Source: Elusimicrobiota bacterium (lineage in GTDB: Bacteria > Elusimicrobiota > Elusimicrobia > UBA1565 > UBA9628). Taken from it: a stretch of 64,000 bases of DNA. Of the stretch, positions 43,330 through 51,143 are shown piece after piece (the first letter of the stretch is position 1; every line of letters begins with the position of its first letter). The translations under genes were made by a program, and so were the position numbers. Below the pieces are notes generated by a model that had not been told where the DNA came from, did no database searches, and saw nothing but the letters and a program-made list of their open reading frames with translations. The stretch covers positions 96,750 to 160,749 of the forward strand of contig DMMY01000001.1 in assembly GCA_003452935.1 (NCBI GenBank), read 5' to 3'.

Positions 43330-45119
43330 TCTGAGGTCTCCCTGTATTCGCCCTGGGCGTTCTTGTCCAAGATGAAGCTGCCCAGGACCAGTGCGTCCAT
43401 GTTCGTGCGCATAAAGCAGGTGTAAGCTTCCTCGGGCCTGCAGACAATGGGCTCGCCGCGGACGTTGAAAGAGGTGTTGATGATGACCGGACAGCCGGTC
43501 AGTTTGTAAAACTCCGTCAGAAGCGCGTGGTAGGCGGGATTGTCCCGGCATTTGACCGTCTGCAGGCGCGCCGAATAGTCCACGTGCGTCACCGCCGGGA
43601 CGTCCGACCTCGGGACGTTGAGCTTTTCTATGCCCCAAAGCTTTTGATGCTCGGCGGTCATTGGGATGCGGCGTGAATCTTGAACCGGCGCGGTGAGGAG
43701 CATGTAGGGGCTTTCGCAGGGAATGTCGAAATATTCCCGGTAGTGTTCCGCCAAGACCGACGGCGCGAAGGGGCGGAAGGATTCCCGGAACTTGATCTTC
43801 AAGTTCATCTTCGCCTGCATCTCGGGATTGCGCGCGTCGCCGAGGATGCTGCGCGCGCCCAGCGCGCGGGGGCCGAATTCCATGCGCCCTTGAAACCATC
43901 CCACCACCTTGCCCTCGCCGAGCAGTTTGGCCGTTTGCGCGGCGACGTCCTGCGGGGCAAGCCGTTGGTGCGGGATCTTCTTCTGGTTAAGCCAGGCGCC
44001 GATCTGATCATCCGAGAAGCTCGGCCCCAGGTGCGAGCCTTGCTGAAGATCGGCGCCGCCGTCGATGCGCCTTTCGTTGCCGAGATATTGATGCCAGAGC
44101 AGCAAGGCGGCGCCTAGAGCTCCTCCGGCGTCGCCCGACGCGGGCTGGATCCATAGCCGGTCGAATATTCCGGCGCGCAGGATGCGGCCGTTGCCCACGC
44201 AGTTCAGGGCCACGCCTCCGGCCAGGCAGAGATTGTCCAGCCCCGTCACGTTGCGCGCATGCCGGGCCATGCGCAGCATGGCCTCCTCGGTCACGGCTTG
44301 GACTGACGCGGCCAGGTCCATCTCTTTCTGCGTCAGCTCGCTCTCGGGACGGCGCGGGGGGCCGCCGAAAAGCTTGTTGAAGCGGGCGTTGGTCATGGTC
44401 AGGCCCGCGCAGTAGTCGAAATAATCCATGTTGAGCTTGAAAGAGCCGTCCGGCCTGAGGTCTATAAGCTCTTTATAGATGAGGTCCGCGTAGCGGGGCT
44501 CTCCGTAGGGCGCCAGGCCCATGACCTTGTATTCTCCGGAGTTGACTTTAAAGCCCGTGTAATAGGTGAAGGCGCAGTAAAGCAGACCCAGGGAATGGGG
44601 GAAGTGCAGCTCCTGCGTGAGGCGCAGCTGGTGGCCGCGGCCTTCTCCGATCGAGGCCGTGGCCCATTCTCCCACGCCGTCCAAGGTGAGGACGGCGGCC
44701 TCGGAAAAAGGCGATGGGAAAAAAGCGCTGGCCGCGTGCGACTCGTGATGCTCGGGGAAAAATATTTTGCCTTCGTAACCGAGCTTTTCGCGGATCTGGG
44801 ATTTCATCCATATTTTTCCCTTCAGCCATAGCGGCATGGCCATGGCGAAAGATTTAAACCCGCGAGGCGCATAGGCGATATAGGTCTTGAGCATGCGCTC
44901 GAATTTGAGCAGGGGCTTGTCATAGAAGCCTACCAGGTCCAAATCCGAGATCTTAAGCCCGCCTTGCTCTAGGCAGTAGGCCACGGCTTCAATGGGGAAG
45001 TCGGCGTCGTGGCGCTTGCGCGTGAAGCGCTCCTCCTGGGCCGCGGCCACGATCTTTCCGTCCCGGATGAGCGCGGCGGCGCTGTCGTGATAGTAGGCTG
45101 AAATTCCCAGGATGTTCAC
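43302..45119 (-). CDS. NodU/CmcH-family carbamoyltransferase
   Basis: Transfers a carbamoyl group from carbamoyl phosphate to a hydroxyl of a glycan or natural product via a carbamoyl-adenylate. The N-terminal ILGISAYYHDSAAALIRDG, the metal-binding EHHESHAASAFF, and the C-terminal YrdC-like GRMEFGPRALGARSILGDARNP and INTSFNVRGEPIVCRPEEAY are characteristic. The start is GTG 45119 with AAGGAG 7 bases before; upstream frame to 45239 is not needed. 605 residues, normal. Operon: thiolase (22 bases upstream), this gene, SxtJ-like, DUF5989-like. The acceptor is unknown; a surface glycan is likely given the glycosyltransferase across the divergent promoter. Confidence 0.92.
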   Translation of the reverse strand: MNILGISAYYHDSAAALIRDGKIVAAAQEERFTRKRHDADFPIEAVAYCLEQGGLKISDLDLVGFYDKPLLKFERMLKTYIAYAPRGFKSFAMAMPLWLKGKIWMKSQIREKLGYEGKIFFPEHHESHAASAFFPSPFSEAAVLTLDGVGEWATASIGEGRGHQLRLTQELHFPHSLGLLYCAFTYYTGFKVNSGEYKVMGLAPYGEPRYADLIYKELIDLRPDGSFKLNMDYFDYCAGLTMTNARFNKLFGGPPRRPESELTQKEMDLAASVQAVTEEAMLRMARHARNVTGLDNLCLAGGVALNCVGNGRILRAGIFDRLWIQPASGDAGGALGAALLLWHQYLGNERRIDGGADLQQGSHLGPSFSDDQIGAWLNQKKIPHQRLAPQDVAAQTAKLLGEGKVVGWFQGRMEFGPRALGARSILGDARNPEMQAKMNLKIKFRESFRPFAPSVLAEHYREYFDIPCESPYMLLTAPVQDSRRIPMTAEHQKLWGIEKLNVPRSDVPAVTHVDYSARLQTVKCRDNPAYHALLTEFYKLTGCPVIINTSFNVRGEPIVCRPEEAYTCFMRTNMDALVLGSFILDKNAQGEYRETSEWMKEFALD

Positions 45120-45141
45120 GGAGTTCTCCTTCGCCGTCGGT

Positions 45142-46491
45142 TCATTGCAGCCTCTCCAAGACGAGGGCGCCGCCCGTTCCGCCCCCGGCGCAGGCGGCGG
45201 CCAGGCCCAGGCGGCAGCCGGGGTCAGCGCGCAAGGCATGGATCAGGTTGAGAATTAACCGCGTACCCGTGGCGCCGAGCGGATGTCCCAACGCGATGGA
45301 GCCGCCGTTGGGGTTGAGCGCGCCGCAGTGATACTTTCCTTTCCAATCGCAGCCGTGCTGGCTGCCGACCTTGAAGACGGATAGGACCGTGGCGGCAAAA
45401 GGTTCGTGAAGCTCGATACGGTCGATATCCTGGAAAGAGACCCCAGCGTTGCGCAGAGCCAGGGGCGCGGCCAGAGCCGGCGATATGCCCATGAAGGCCG
45501 GGTCGTTGCCATAATAGCCCCAGCCCTTGATTTCCGCCAAGGGCGTCAGCCCGACCTCCCGGGCGCGTTCCGGGGTCGTGACCACGACGGCCGAGGCTCC
45601 GTCCGAGCGGCCGCAAGAGTTGAAAAGAGTGACGACGGCTTTGGTCGCGCCCTCTTGATAGCAACGCCCGCCCAAAAAGCGCGCGAAGTCGTTATAGAAA
45701 TCTCGCAAGGGGTAAGCCGAGGTGTCGAACAGGGCCGGCGCTTTGGCGAACATCTGCGGCTTGGAGACCAGACTCTCGCGCAGGAAGGGATATTCGTCGC
45801 GCTCCAACCGCGTTGTCTCGTCGACGACGGCGGGAGCCACATGGGAGGAATAAAAGCCCCGGTTCCAAGCCGCCAAGGTCCGGCGGAAGCTTTCGCAGGC
45901 GTAGCGGTCGGATTCATCGCGAGCAATGTCATAGACCTGGGCGCAGACTTCCGCGGTCGCGGCCATATTGATGCCCTGCACCGGGTCGGTCAGCCCCGCC
46001 TCCAGGGCGTCTCTTACGGCGACCTCCGGGCTGTCCCATAGAGCGGCCCAATGCTGCTTGAGCGTGGCCAGGTTGCGCAGCTCGGGTTGGGCGCGGGAGC
46101 CTTCTATGGTGTAGGGCAGGCGGGACATGCTTTCCGTGCCTCCCGCTATATAGAGCCGGCCTTCTCCCGATAAGATGCGGCGCGCCGCTTCACAGACCGC
46201 CTCGAAGGAGGAAAGGCAGTTGTTCTGGACGGTCAATGCTTGGGCCTTTTCAGGCAGCCCGCTGGTCAGAAGCGCCACGCGGGCGATGTTGGGCGCGGAG
46301 AAAGTCTGTCCCACCCAGCCGACCATGAGGCCATCCACGGCCTCCGGGGCCAGGCCGCTGCGCTCTAAAAGAAGGCGCACGGCCATGCGCATGAGCGCGG
46401 CCGGGGTCAGGTCTGAGAGGCCGCGCGAGAAGTGTCCGATCGGAGTCCGGACGCCGTCGCAAATGACGATGCGTCTTGATTCAGCCAGCAT
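45142..46491 (-). CDS. Thiolase (acetyl-CoA acyltransferase, FadI-like)
   Basis: A 449-residue thiolase. The nucleophilic Cys is in QNNCLSSFEAV, the second catalytic pair in NPNGGSIALGHPLGATG and AACAGGGTGG. The usual NEAFA is HEPFA, as in the FadI/trifunctional-beta type, which also explains the longer length compared with ~390-residue biosynthetic thiolases. It cleaves or condenses acyl-CoAs. No partner hydratase/dehydrogenase is in the window. First gene of the carbamoyltransferase operon. Confidence 0.9.
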   Translation of the reverse strand: MLAESRRIVICDGVRTPIGHFSRGLSDLTPAALMRMAVRLLLERSGLAPEAVDGLMVGWVGQTFSAPNIARVALLTSGLPEKAQALTVQNNCLSSFEAVCEAARRILSGEGRLYIAGGTESMSRLPYTIEGSRAQPELRNLATLKQHWAALWDSPEVAVRDALEAGLTDPVQGINMAATAEVCAQVYDIARDESDRYACESFRRTLAAWNRGFYSSHVAPAVVDETTRLERDEYPFLRESLVSKPQMFAKAPALFDTSAYPLRDFYNDFARFLGGRCYQEGATKAVVTLFNSCGRSDGASAVVVTTPERAREVGLTPLAEIKGWGYYGNDPAFMGISPALAAPLALRNAGVSFQDIDRIELHEPFAATVLSVFKVGSQHGCDWKGKYHCGALNPNGGSIALGHPLGATGTRLILNLIHALRADPGCRLGLAAACAGGGTGGALVLERLQ

Positions 46492-46501
46492 TTATAACCT
46501 T

Positions 46502-46530
46502 ATTATAGCCTTAAGGTCGCACGCCGGCAA
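46502..46530 (-). promoter_or_regulatory. Promoter of the thiolase-carbamoyltransferase operon
   Basis: Minus strand TTGCCG (46530-46525), 17-base spacer, TATAAT (46507-46502). Only 10 bases separate the -10 from the ATG at 46491, giving a leader of a few bases and no Shine-Dalgarno. Confidence 0.6.
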
Positions 46531-46531
46531 A

Positions 46532-46540
46532 TGTTATAAT
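46532..46540 (+). promoter_or_regulatory. Extended -10 promoter of the glycosyltransferase operon
   Basis: TGTTATAAT is a full extended -10 (TGn plus TATAAT), lying inside the divergent thiolase promoter region. The ATG at 46551 follows after 10 bases, so the transcript would be nearly leaderless. Confidence 0.6.
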
Positions 46541-46550
46541 CCAGACGGCC

Positions 46551-47903
46551 ATGGCTAAGATCATCTTCATCGGCAGCCACCTCGGCTATCCCATGGAGCG
46601 CACGCCCTTGGGGGGCGGGGCGATGGTGGGATTGCGCCTATGCCGGCATTGGATGCGCGCCGGCTCCTGCGAGCTTACGGTCTTGGGCTCAGGCCCGGTC
46701 GCCCCTGTCTCGGGGATGGATTATGTGCGCCTGCCGAGCGGCGCCGCTTACGATGTGGTCCGTCTATCCGAGTTCGACTATGCCCGCTTCTGCCGCGAGT
46801 TCGAAGCGGCCACGACCCAATGGCTGCTGGCGCGCGGGCAGCGTTTTACGCCCCAGCAGACCTGCGTCCTGGTCAACGACGTGGCCGAGGGTCCGGCCCT
46901 GGCCCCCCTGGCGCGGGCCGGCTACCCTATCGTCTCGATTTGGCACGTCGACGTGGTGGATTATTTCAACAAGCTCTACCTGCATCGTTTGGTCGCGCCC
47001 GAGCGGTTGACCCGCCTCTACGAGCGCTGCCGCCGCTGGGGGCTTTCCGGAGCCGTCCCGGACCTGTTGCGGGTCGTCTTTGAAAAGCAAAGGGAAACCG
47101 TGCGCCATTCCCGGCGGCTCCTTGTCCCTTCCCGGGCCATGGCCGAAACCATCAGCCGCTGCTACGCCGGACTGGGACCGGGGGCCGGCTTGGAGTCCCG
47201 CATGCGCGTCGTTCCTTGGGGAGCCTTTGAGGATGAATTGTCCGGGGAGGACACGGAGTCCCGCGTGGCCGAACTGCGGGGACATTATCAGATCTCTCCG
47301 CAGTCGGCCGTCTTGATGACGCTCAGCCGCATCGCTCCGGAGAAGGGGATTCATATTCTTCTGGAGGCTTTGCAGCTGCTGGAGAGAGAATCCGCTTTCG
47401 GCGCGCGCGACGTCGTCCTTCTCATTTGCGGGGAGGCCGCCTTCATGCAAGGGGCCGCTTACCAGAGACGGCTGCGCCGCGCGGCCGAACGGCTGCGCCG
47501 CGTGCGGGTCTTCTTTCCGGGATACCTGGACGCGGCGAGCAAGAAGGCCTATTTCCGTCTGGCCCAGCTCTTCATTTCCCCTTCCGTACACGAGAGTTAC
47601 GGCCTCAACGTGGTCGAAGCGCTGCAGGCGGGAGTGGCGGTTCTGGCCAGCGACCATTACGGGGTCAGGGAAATCCTGGATGACGGTTGCGGCCGGGTTG
47701 TGCCTTATGACTCCCTGGCCGAGGCGCCGCGTCGGCTGTCCGTTGAGATCAGCGAGCTCCTGGGGGATAGCGCGCGGCTGCAAGCCATGGGGCGCCGAGC
47801 GCTTGAGCGGGCCGCGGGGATGCCTTTTTCCAAGGCCGCCGACGCGGTGCAGGCCTCTTGTCTGGAGTTCGCGGGCAGCAGCCTGCTGGAGGCGCGCCCA
47901 TGA
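46551..47903 (+). CDS. GT4-family glycosyltransferase
   Basis: A 450-residue GT-B glycosyltransferase. The N-terminal acceptor domain starts KIIFIGSHLGYPMERTPLGGGA with the glycine-rich loop. The C-terminal donor domain has LMTLSRIAPEKGIHILLEALQLL, VRVFFPGYLD, and SPSVHESYGLNVVEALQAGVAVLASDHYGVREIL, including the E-x7-E donor-binding motif typical of GT4. Donor and acceptor sugars cannot be read. Its stop overlaps the acetyltransferase start. Confidence 0.9.
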   Translation: MAKIIFIGSHLGYPMERTPLGGGAMVGLRLCRHWMRAGSCELTVLGSGPVAPVSGMDYVRLPSGAAYDVVRLSEFDYARFCREFEAATTQWLLARGQRFTPQQTCVLVNDVAEGPALAPLARAGYPIVSIWHVDVVDYFNKLYLHRLVAPERLTRLYERCRRWGLSGAVPDLLRVVFEKQRETVRHSRRLLVPSRAMAETISRCYAGLGPGAGLESRMRVVPWGAFEDELSGEDTESRVAELRGHYQISPQSAVLMTLSRIAPEKGIHILLEALQLLERESAFGARDVVLLICGEAAFMQGAAYQRRLRRAAERLRRVRVFFPGYLDAASKKAYFRLAQLFISPSVHESYGLNVVEALQAGVAVLASDHYGVREILDDGCGRVVPYDSLAEAPRRLSVEISELLGDSARLQAMGRRALERAAGMPFSKAADAVQASCLEFAGSSLLEARP

Positions 47904-48445
47904 ACCAGCTCCGCGGGCGCAGGCTGACGCTGCGGACGCTGACTTGCGGCGATGCCGAGGAGATGTTCGCCGCCGTGGCTTCTTCGCGCGATTTGCTCAA
48001 GCGCCGGCTGCGCTGGGTCGCGGCCGTGGCGTCGAGCGAAGACTGCCGGGCTTTTGTCCTCTCTGCCGCCGAGGCGGCCGGGCGCGGGGAGCGGGAGGCG
48101 TTCGCCGTGGTGGAGTCTCGCTCCAACGCCTTAGTCGGCGTCGCCGCCCTGCACGGGATGCGGGCTATACCGGGTCTGGCTGAGCTCTGTTTTTGGATCC
48201 GTGCCGATCGACAGGGACGGGGTTATGGGGCGGAGGCGGGGCGGGTGCTCTCGGGGTATGCCTTTCGGCGCGACGTCCTGCATAAGCTTTATGCGCGCAT
48301 AGACCCGTCCAACCGCATCGCGCGTAAGACCCTCCAGAAGATCGGATTCCGCTACGAGGGCTGCCTGCGCGACGAAAAGCGTCTTAACGGCCGCTGGATC
48401 GATCAGGAATGCTGGGGCATGTTGCGCAAGGAATGGAAAAAATAG
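47900..48445 (+). CDS. GNAT acetyltransferase (RimJ/RimL-like)
   Basis: A 181-residue N-acetyltransferase starting at ATG 47900 (MNQLRGRRLTLRTLTCGDAEEM), the RimJ/RimL-type opening. The acetyl-CoA loop is LCFWIRADRQGRGYGAEAGRVL (Q/R-x-x-G-x-G/A), followed by LYARIDPSNRIARKTLQKIGFRYEG, a strong family signature. Targets could be a protein N-terminus or an amino sugar made by the preceding glycosyltransferase. 4-base overlap upstream; one base from the next start. Confidence 0.85.
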   Translation: MNQLRGRRLTLRTLTCGDAEEMFAAVASSRDLLKRRLRWVAAVASSEDCRAFVLSAAEAAGRGEREAFAVVESRSNALVGVAALHGMRAIPGLAELCFWIRADRQGRGYGAEAGRVLSGYAFRRDVLHKLYARIDPSNRIARKTLQKIGFRYEGCLRDEKRLNGRWIDQECWGMLRKEWKK

Positions 48446-48446
48446 C

Positions 48447-49652
48447 GTGAGCCAGCGCCAAGCCGTCGTGGTTGCGGCGGTCCGCTCCCCGGTGGGGAAA
48501 TTGGGCGGCCAACTGTCGTCAGTGAGGCCGGACGACCTGGCCGCGGCCGTGATCTCCTCCCTCCTTAAAAAAACGCCCGAGGTGGACCCCAAGGAAATCG
48601 CCGACGTCTATCTGGGGTGCGCCAACCAGGCCGGCGAGGACAATCGCAACGTGGCGCGCATGGCCTGTCTGCTGGCAGGCCTGCCTCAGTCCGTGCCGGG
48701 GTGCACCGTCAACCGACTTTGCGCCTCGGGACTGGAGGCGATCAACTGCGCCGCTCGCGCCATCCTGGCGGGAGAAGGCGAAATTTATTTGGCCGGCGGC
48801 GTCGAGAGCATGAGCCGGGCGCCATGGGTCCTGCCCAAGGCCGAGAAGGCCTTCCCGTTCGGGAACCTGACGGCTTATGATACCGCTCTGGGCTGGCGTT
48901 TCCCCAACTCCCGTCTGGAAAAGCTTTTTCCCCTGCAAAGCATGGGAGAGACCGCCGAGAACGTGGCCCAAAAATGCGGGATTTCGCGCGGCGAGCAGGA
49001 TGCCTTCGCCCTGCAGAGTCATGCGCGAGCTTGCCAGGCGCGCGAGACCGTTTTTACCGAGGAGATCGTCGCCGTCCCCACGCCCACGAGGCAGAATCCT
49101 CAGGCCAGCGCGCTGCGAGACGAGACCATGCGCGCGGACACGAACTTGGAAAAGCTCGGCGCGCTCAAGCCCGCGTTCCGGTCCGGGGGCAGCGTCACGG
49201 CCGGCAACAGCTCGACTTTAAACGACGGCGCCGCGGCGCTTATCCTCATGGAATCCGCCCGCGCCAAATCCCTGGGACTCCAGCCCTTGGCGCGTTGGGC
49301 CGGGTCAGCGGCCGCCGGCGTGGACCCGACGCTGATGGGTCTGGCCCCGGTGGACTCCGCGCGATTGCTTCTGTCCCGCGCGCGGCTAAAGACGGCGGAT
49401 GTGGACCTCTTTGAGATCAACGAGGCCTTTGCGGCGCAAGCCTTGGCTTGCGCGAGGCTCCTGGCCATCGATCCGGCCCAGCTCAACGTTCATGGCGGGG
49501 CTATCGCCTTGGGCCATCCCCTGGGAGCCAGCGGCGCGCGCATCGCCGTGACCTTGCTGCATGAGATGCGCCGGCGCGGCGCGCGGCGGGGTTTGACGAC
49601 CCTTTGCGTGGGGGTGGGCCAGGGCTTGGCCACGCTATGGGAGGGCTGCTGA
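48447..49652 (+). CDS. Acetyl-CoA acetyltransferase (thiolase)
   Basis: A 401-residue thiolase of the acetyl-CoA acetyltransferase/3-oxoadipyl-CoA type. Nucleophile Cys in NRLCASGLEAI, then GGVESMSRAPWV, NEAFAAQALA, GGAIALGHPLGASGARI, and LCVGVGQGLA (second Cys; usually CIGGGQG). Start GTG 48447. It is the second thiolase within 4 kb, and differs from the FadI-like one at 45142. Its stop overlaps the first response regulator (TGATG). Confidence 0.93.
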   Translation: MSQRQAVVVAAVRSPVGKLGGQLSSVRPDDLAAAVISSLLKKTPEVDPKEIADVYLGCANQAGEDNRNVARMACLLAGLPQSVPGCTVNRLCASGLEAINCAARAILAGEGEIYLAGGVESMSRAPWVLPKAEKAFPFGNLTAYDTALGWRFPNSRLEKLFPLQSMGETAENVAQKCGISRGEQDAFALQSHARACQARETVFTEEIVAVPTPTRQNPQASALRDETMRADTNLEKLGALKPAFRSGGSVTAGNSSTLNDGAAALILMESARAKSLGLQPLARWAGSAAAGVDPTLMGLAPVDSARLLLSRARLKTADVDLFEINEAFAAQALACARLLAIDPAQLNVHGGAIALGHPLGASGARIAVTLLHEMRRRGARRGLTTLCVGVGQGLATLWEGC

Positions 49653-50041
49653 TGGCCGAACCCTACGTTCTGGTGGTCGAAGACGATCCCCACGTGCTTA
49701 CCTTGGTGGCGACCCGCTTGGAGGACGCGGGCTACCGCGTGACGACCGCTATCGATGCCTGGCAGGAGGTGGTGCAGACCCAGGGGCTCAAGGTGGGTCT
49801 TATCATCAGCGACATCCAGATGCCGGGAGTCGGCACCGGCGTGGACGCCCTGAAATGCCTGCGCGCCCTGCCCAACGTCTCGCCGCTGTTGCCGGTGATC
49901 TTCATCACGGGCATGAATCTTGAAGAGGCGCGGCGCCTTATCCCCCCGGACGCCAAGACCCGACTCGTTGGTAAACCCATAGATTTCAATGAACTGCGTA
50001 TCGCCATCAAGGAGCTGACCGGCCTGGACCGGCCATTGTGA
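49652..50041 (+). CDS. Single-domain response regulator (first of a tandem pair)
   Basis: A 129-residue receiver domain. Acid pocket EDDP (10-13), phosphoacceptor Asp54 in IISDIQMPG, and Lys in RLVGKPIDF. No output domain, as in CheY/Spo0F-type proteins. It contains the run GVGTGVDAL after the phosphorylation site. It is about 70% identical by eye to the next gene, a tandem duplication. Starts inside the thiolase stop; no histidine kinase is in the window. Confidence 0.9.
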   Translation: MAEPYVLVVEDDPHVLTLVATRLEDAGYRVTTAIDAWQEVVQTQGLKVGLIISDIQMPGVGTGVDALKCLRALPNVSPLLPVIFITGMNLEEARRLIPPDAKTRLVGKPIDFNELRIAIKELTGLDRPL

Positions 50042-50042
50042 T

Positions 50043-50435
50043 ATGCCCGCGCCAGTCTATATTCTAATCGTTGACGACGACCCGATGATCCTGGATCTTA
50101 TGACCGCGACCCTCGAGAGCGCGGGGTACCGGGTGACCACGGCCACCGATGCCTGGCAGGAGGTGGTCCAGGCCCAGGGACTCAAGATCGGATTGGTCAT
50201 CAGCGACATCCAGATGCCGGGCGTGGGCACGGGCGTGGACGCCGTCAAGCATCTGCGCTCCCTGCCCACGATTTCTCCTCTGTTGCCGGTCATCTTCATG
50301 ACCGGCCTGAGCCTGGAGCGGGCGCGAGAGATGATCCCCAAGGACCCTAAAATTCGTTTGATCGGCAAGCCTCTCAACTTCGAGGAGTTGCGCGTCGCCA
50401 TCCGCGAACTCACCGGTATCGACCGGCCGCTGTGA
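50043..50435 (+). CDS. Single-domain response regulator (second of a tandem pair)
   Basis: A 130-residue receiver: DDDP (11-14), phosphoacceptor Asp55 in VISDIQMPG and Lys in RLIGKPLNF. Shares GYRVTTATDAWQEVV and GVGTGVDAV with its upstream paralogue and lies one base after it. Its stop overlaps the GTG start of the winged-helix protein (GTGA), suggesting the pair signals to that protein or to a shared kinase. Confidence 0.9.
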   Translation: MPAPVYILIVDDDPMILDLMTATLESAGYRVTTATDAWQEVVQAQGLKIGLVISDIQMPGVGTGVDAVKHLRSLPTISPLLPVIFMTGLSLERAREMIPKDPKIRLIGKPLNFEELRVAIRELTGIDRPL

Positions 50436-51142
50436 GGCGCGCTGCCTTGCTCGTCGTGTCCTCTGATGCGGCGTGGATTTCGCGCCTGTCGGCTTTGAGC
50501 CGCGGTTGGGCGATAGACTTTGCTCACGCCAGCGACCTGGGCGCGCTCATGCGCGGCGCCGCGCCGGCGCCGACCGGGGCGGTCGTCTTGGATTGGGCGC
50601 CCGGCGCATTGGCCCGCAAAGATCGGGATCAGACCGAGGATTTTCGGCGGCGCCTGCCCGGCTACGTCATGATTTTCGCTTCCGTCTCCGATGGACCGGC
50701 CGCGGATTGGCTTTCCGCCGCGCTGGCCTCGGGCGCGGACGGTTTCGTGGCCAAGGCTGCGTCTTCCGCGCGTCTCGCCGGCGAATTGCGCGGTCATTTG
50801 CGCCGCGGGGCCGAGGCGGCGCGCCGCGAGAAGAACCGCCTGCTGTGTCATGGGGGCGTCATGCTGGACCTGGGGCGCGGGCGGGTCTTGCTGCGGCGGC
50901 GGGATGATTGGCGGCCGGCGCCGGCCCTGAGCCGCAAAGAGGAGTCCTTGCTTGGTTTTTTTCTTGAGCATCCAGGGCGCCTGTTCGACCGCGGAGCCAT
51001 CCTTGAGGCGGTCTGGGGGGAGCGCGCCACGGAGGTCATCGCTCAGACGTTGGACAAGAGCGTGTCTTCCCTGCGCCGCAAGCTCGGATCCCACGGCCGC
51101 TGCCTGCGCATGGTGCATGGGCGCGGCTACAAGTGGGAATAG
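50432..51142 (+). CDS. OmpR-type winged-helix response regulator with an atypical receiver
   Basis: A 236-residue protein. The receiver-like N-domain (LLVVSSDAAW, GAVVLDWAPGAL, DGFVAKAASSARLAGEL) keeps the central Asp and the Lys but has only one acid in the pocket, so phosphorylation is uncertain. The C-terminal winged helix shows SRKEESLLGFFLEHPGRLFDRGAILEAVWG and TLDKSVSSLRRKLG ... MVHGRGYKWE, classic OmpR-type. GTG start at 50432 overlapping the previous stop. It probably regulates the operon or surface genes. Confidence 0.88.
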   Translation: MRRAALLVVSSDAAWISRLSALSRGWAIDFAHASDLGALMRGAAPAPTGAVVLDWAPGALARKDRDQTEDFRRRLPGYVMIFASVSDGPAADWLSAALASGADGFVAKAASSARLAGELRGHLRRGAEAARREKNRLLCHGGVMLDLGRGRVLLRRRDDWRPAPALSRKEESLLGFFLEHPGRLFDRGAILEAVWGERATEVIAQTLDKSVSSLRRKLGSHGRCLRMVHGRGYKWE

Positions 51143-51143
51143 T

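Noticed and set aside
42901..43899. Longer 332-residue form of the SxtJ-like protein
   Set aside because: The upstream 190 codons read antisense-like Arg/Gly/Pro sequence inside the carbamoyltransferase gene; the SxtJ homology starts at 43329.
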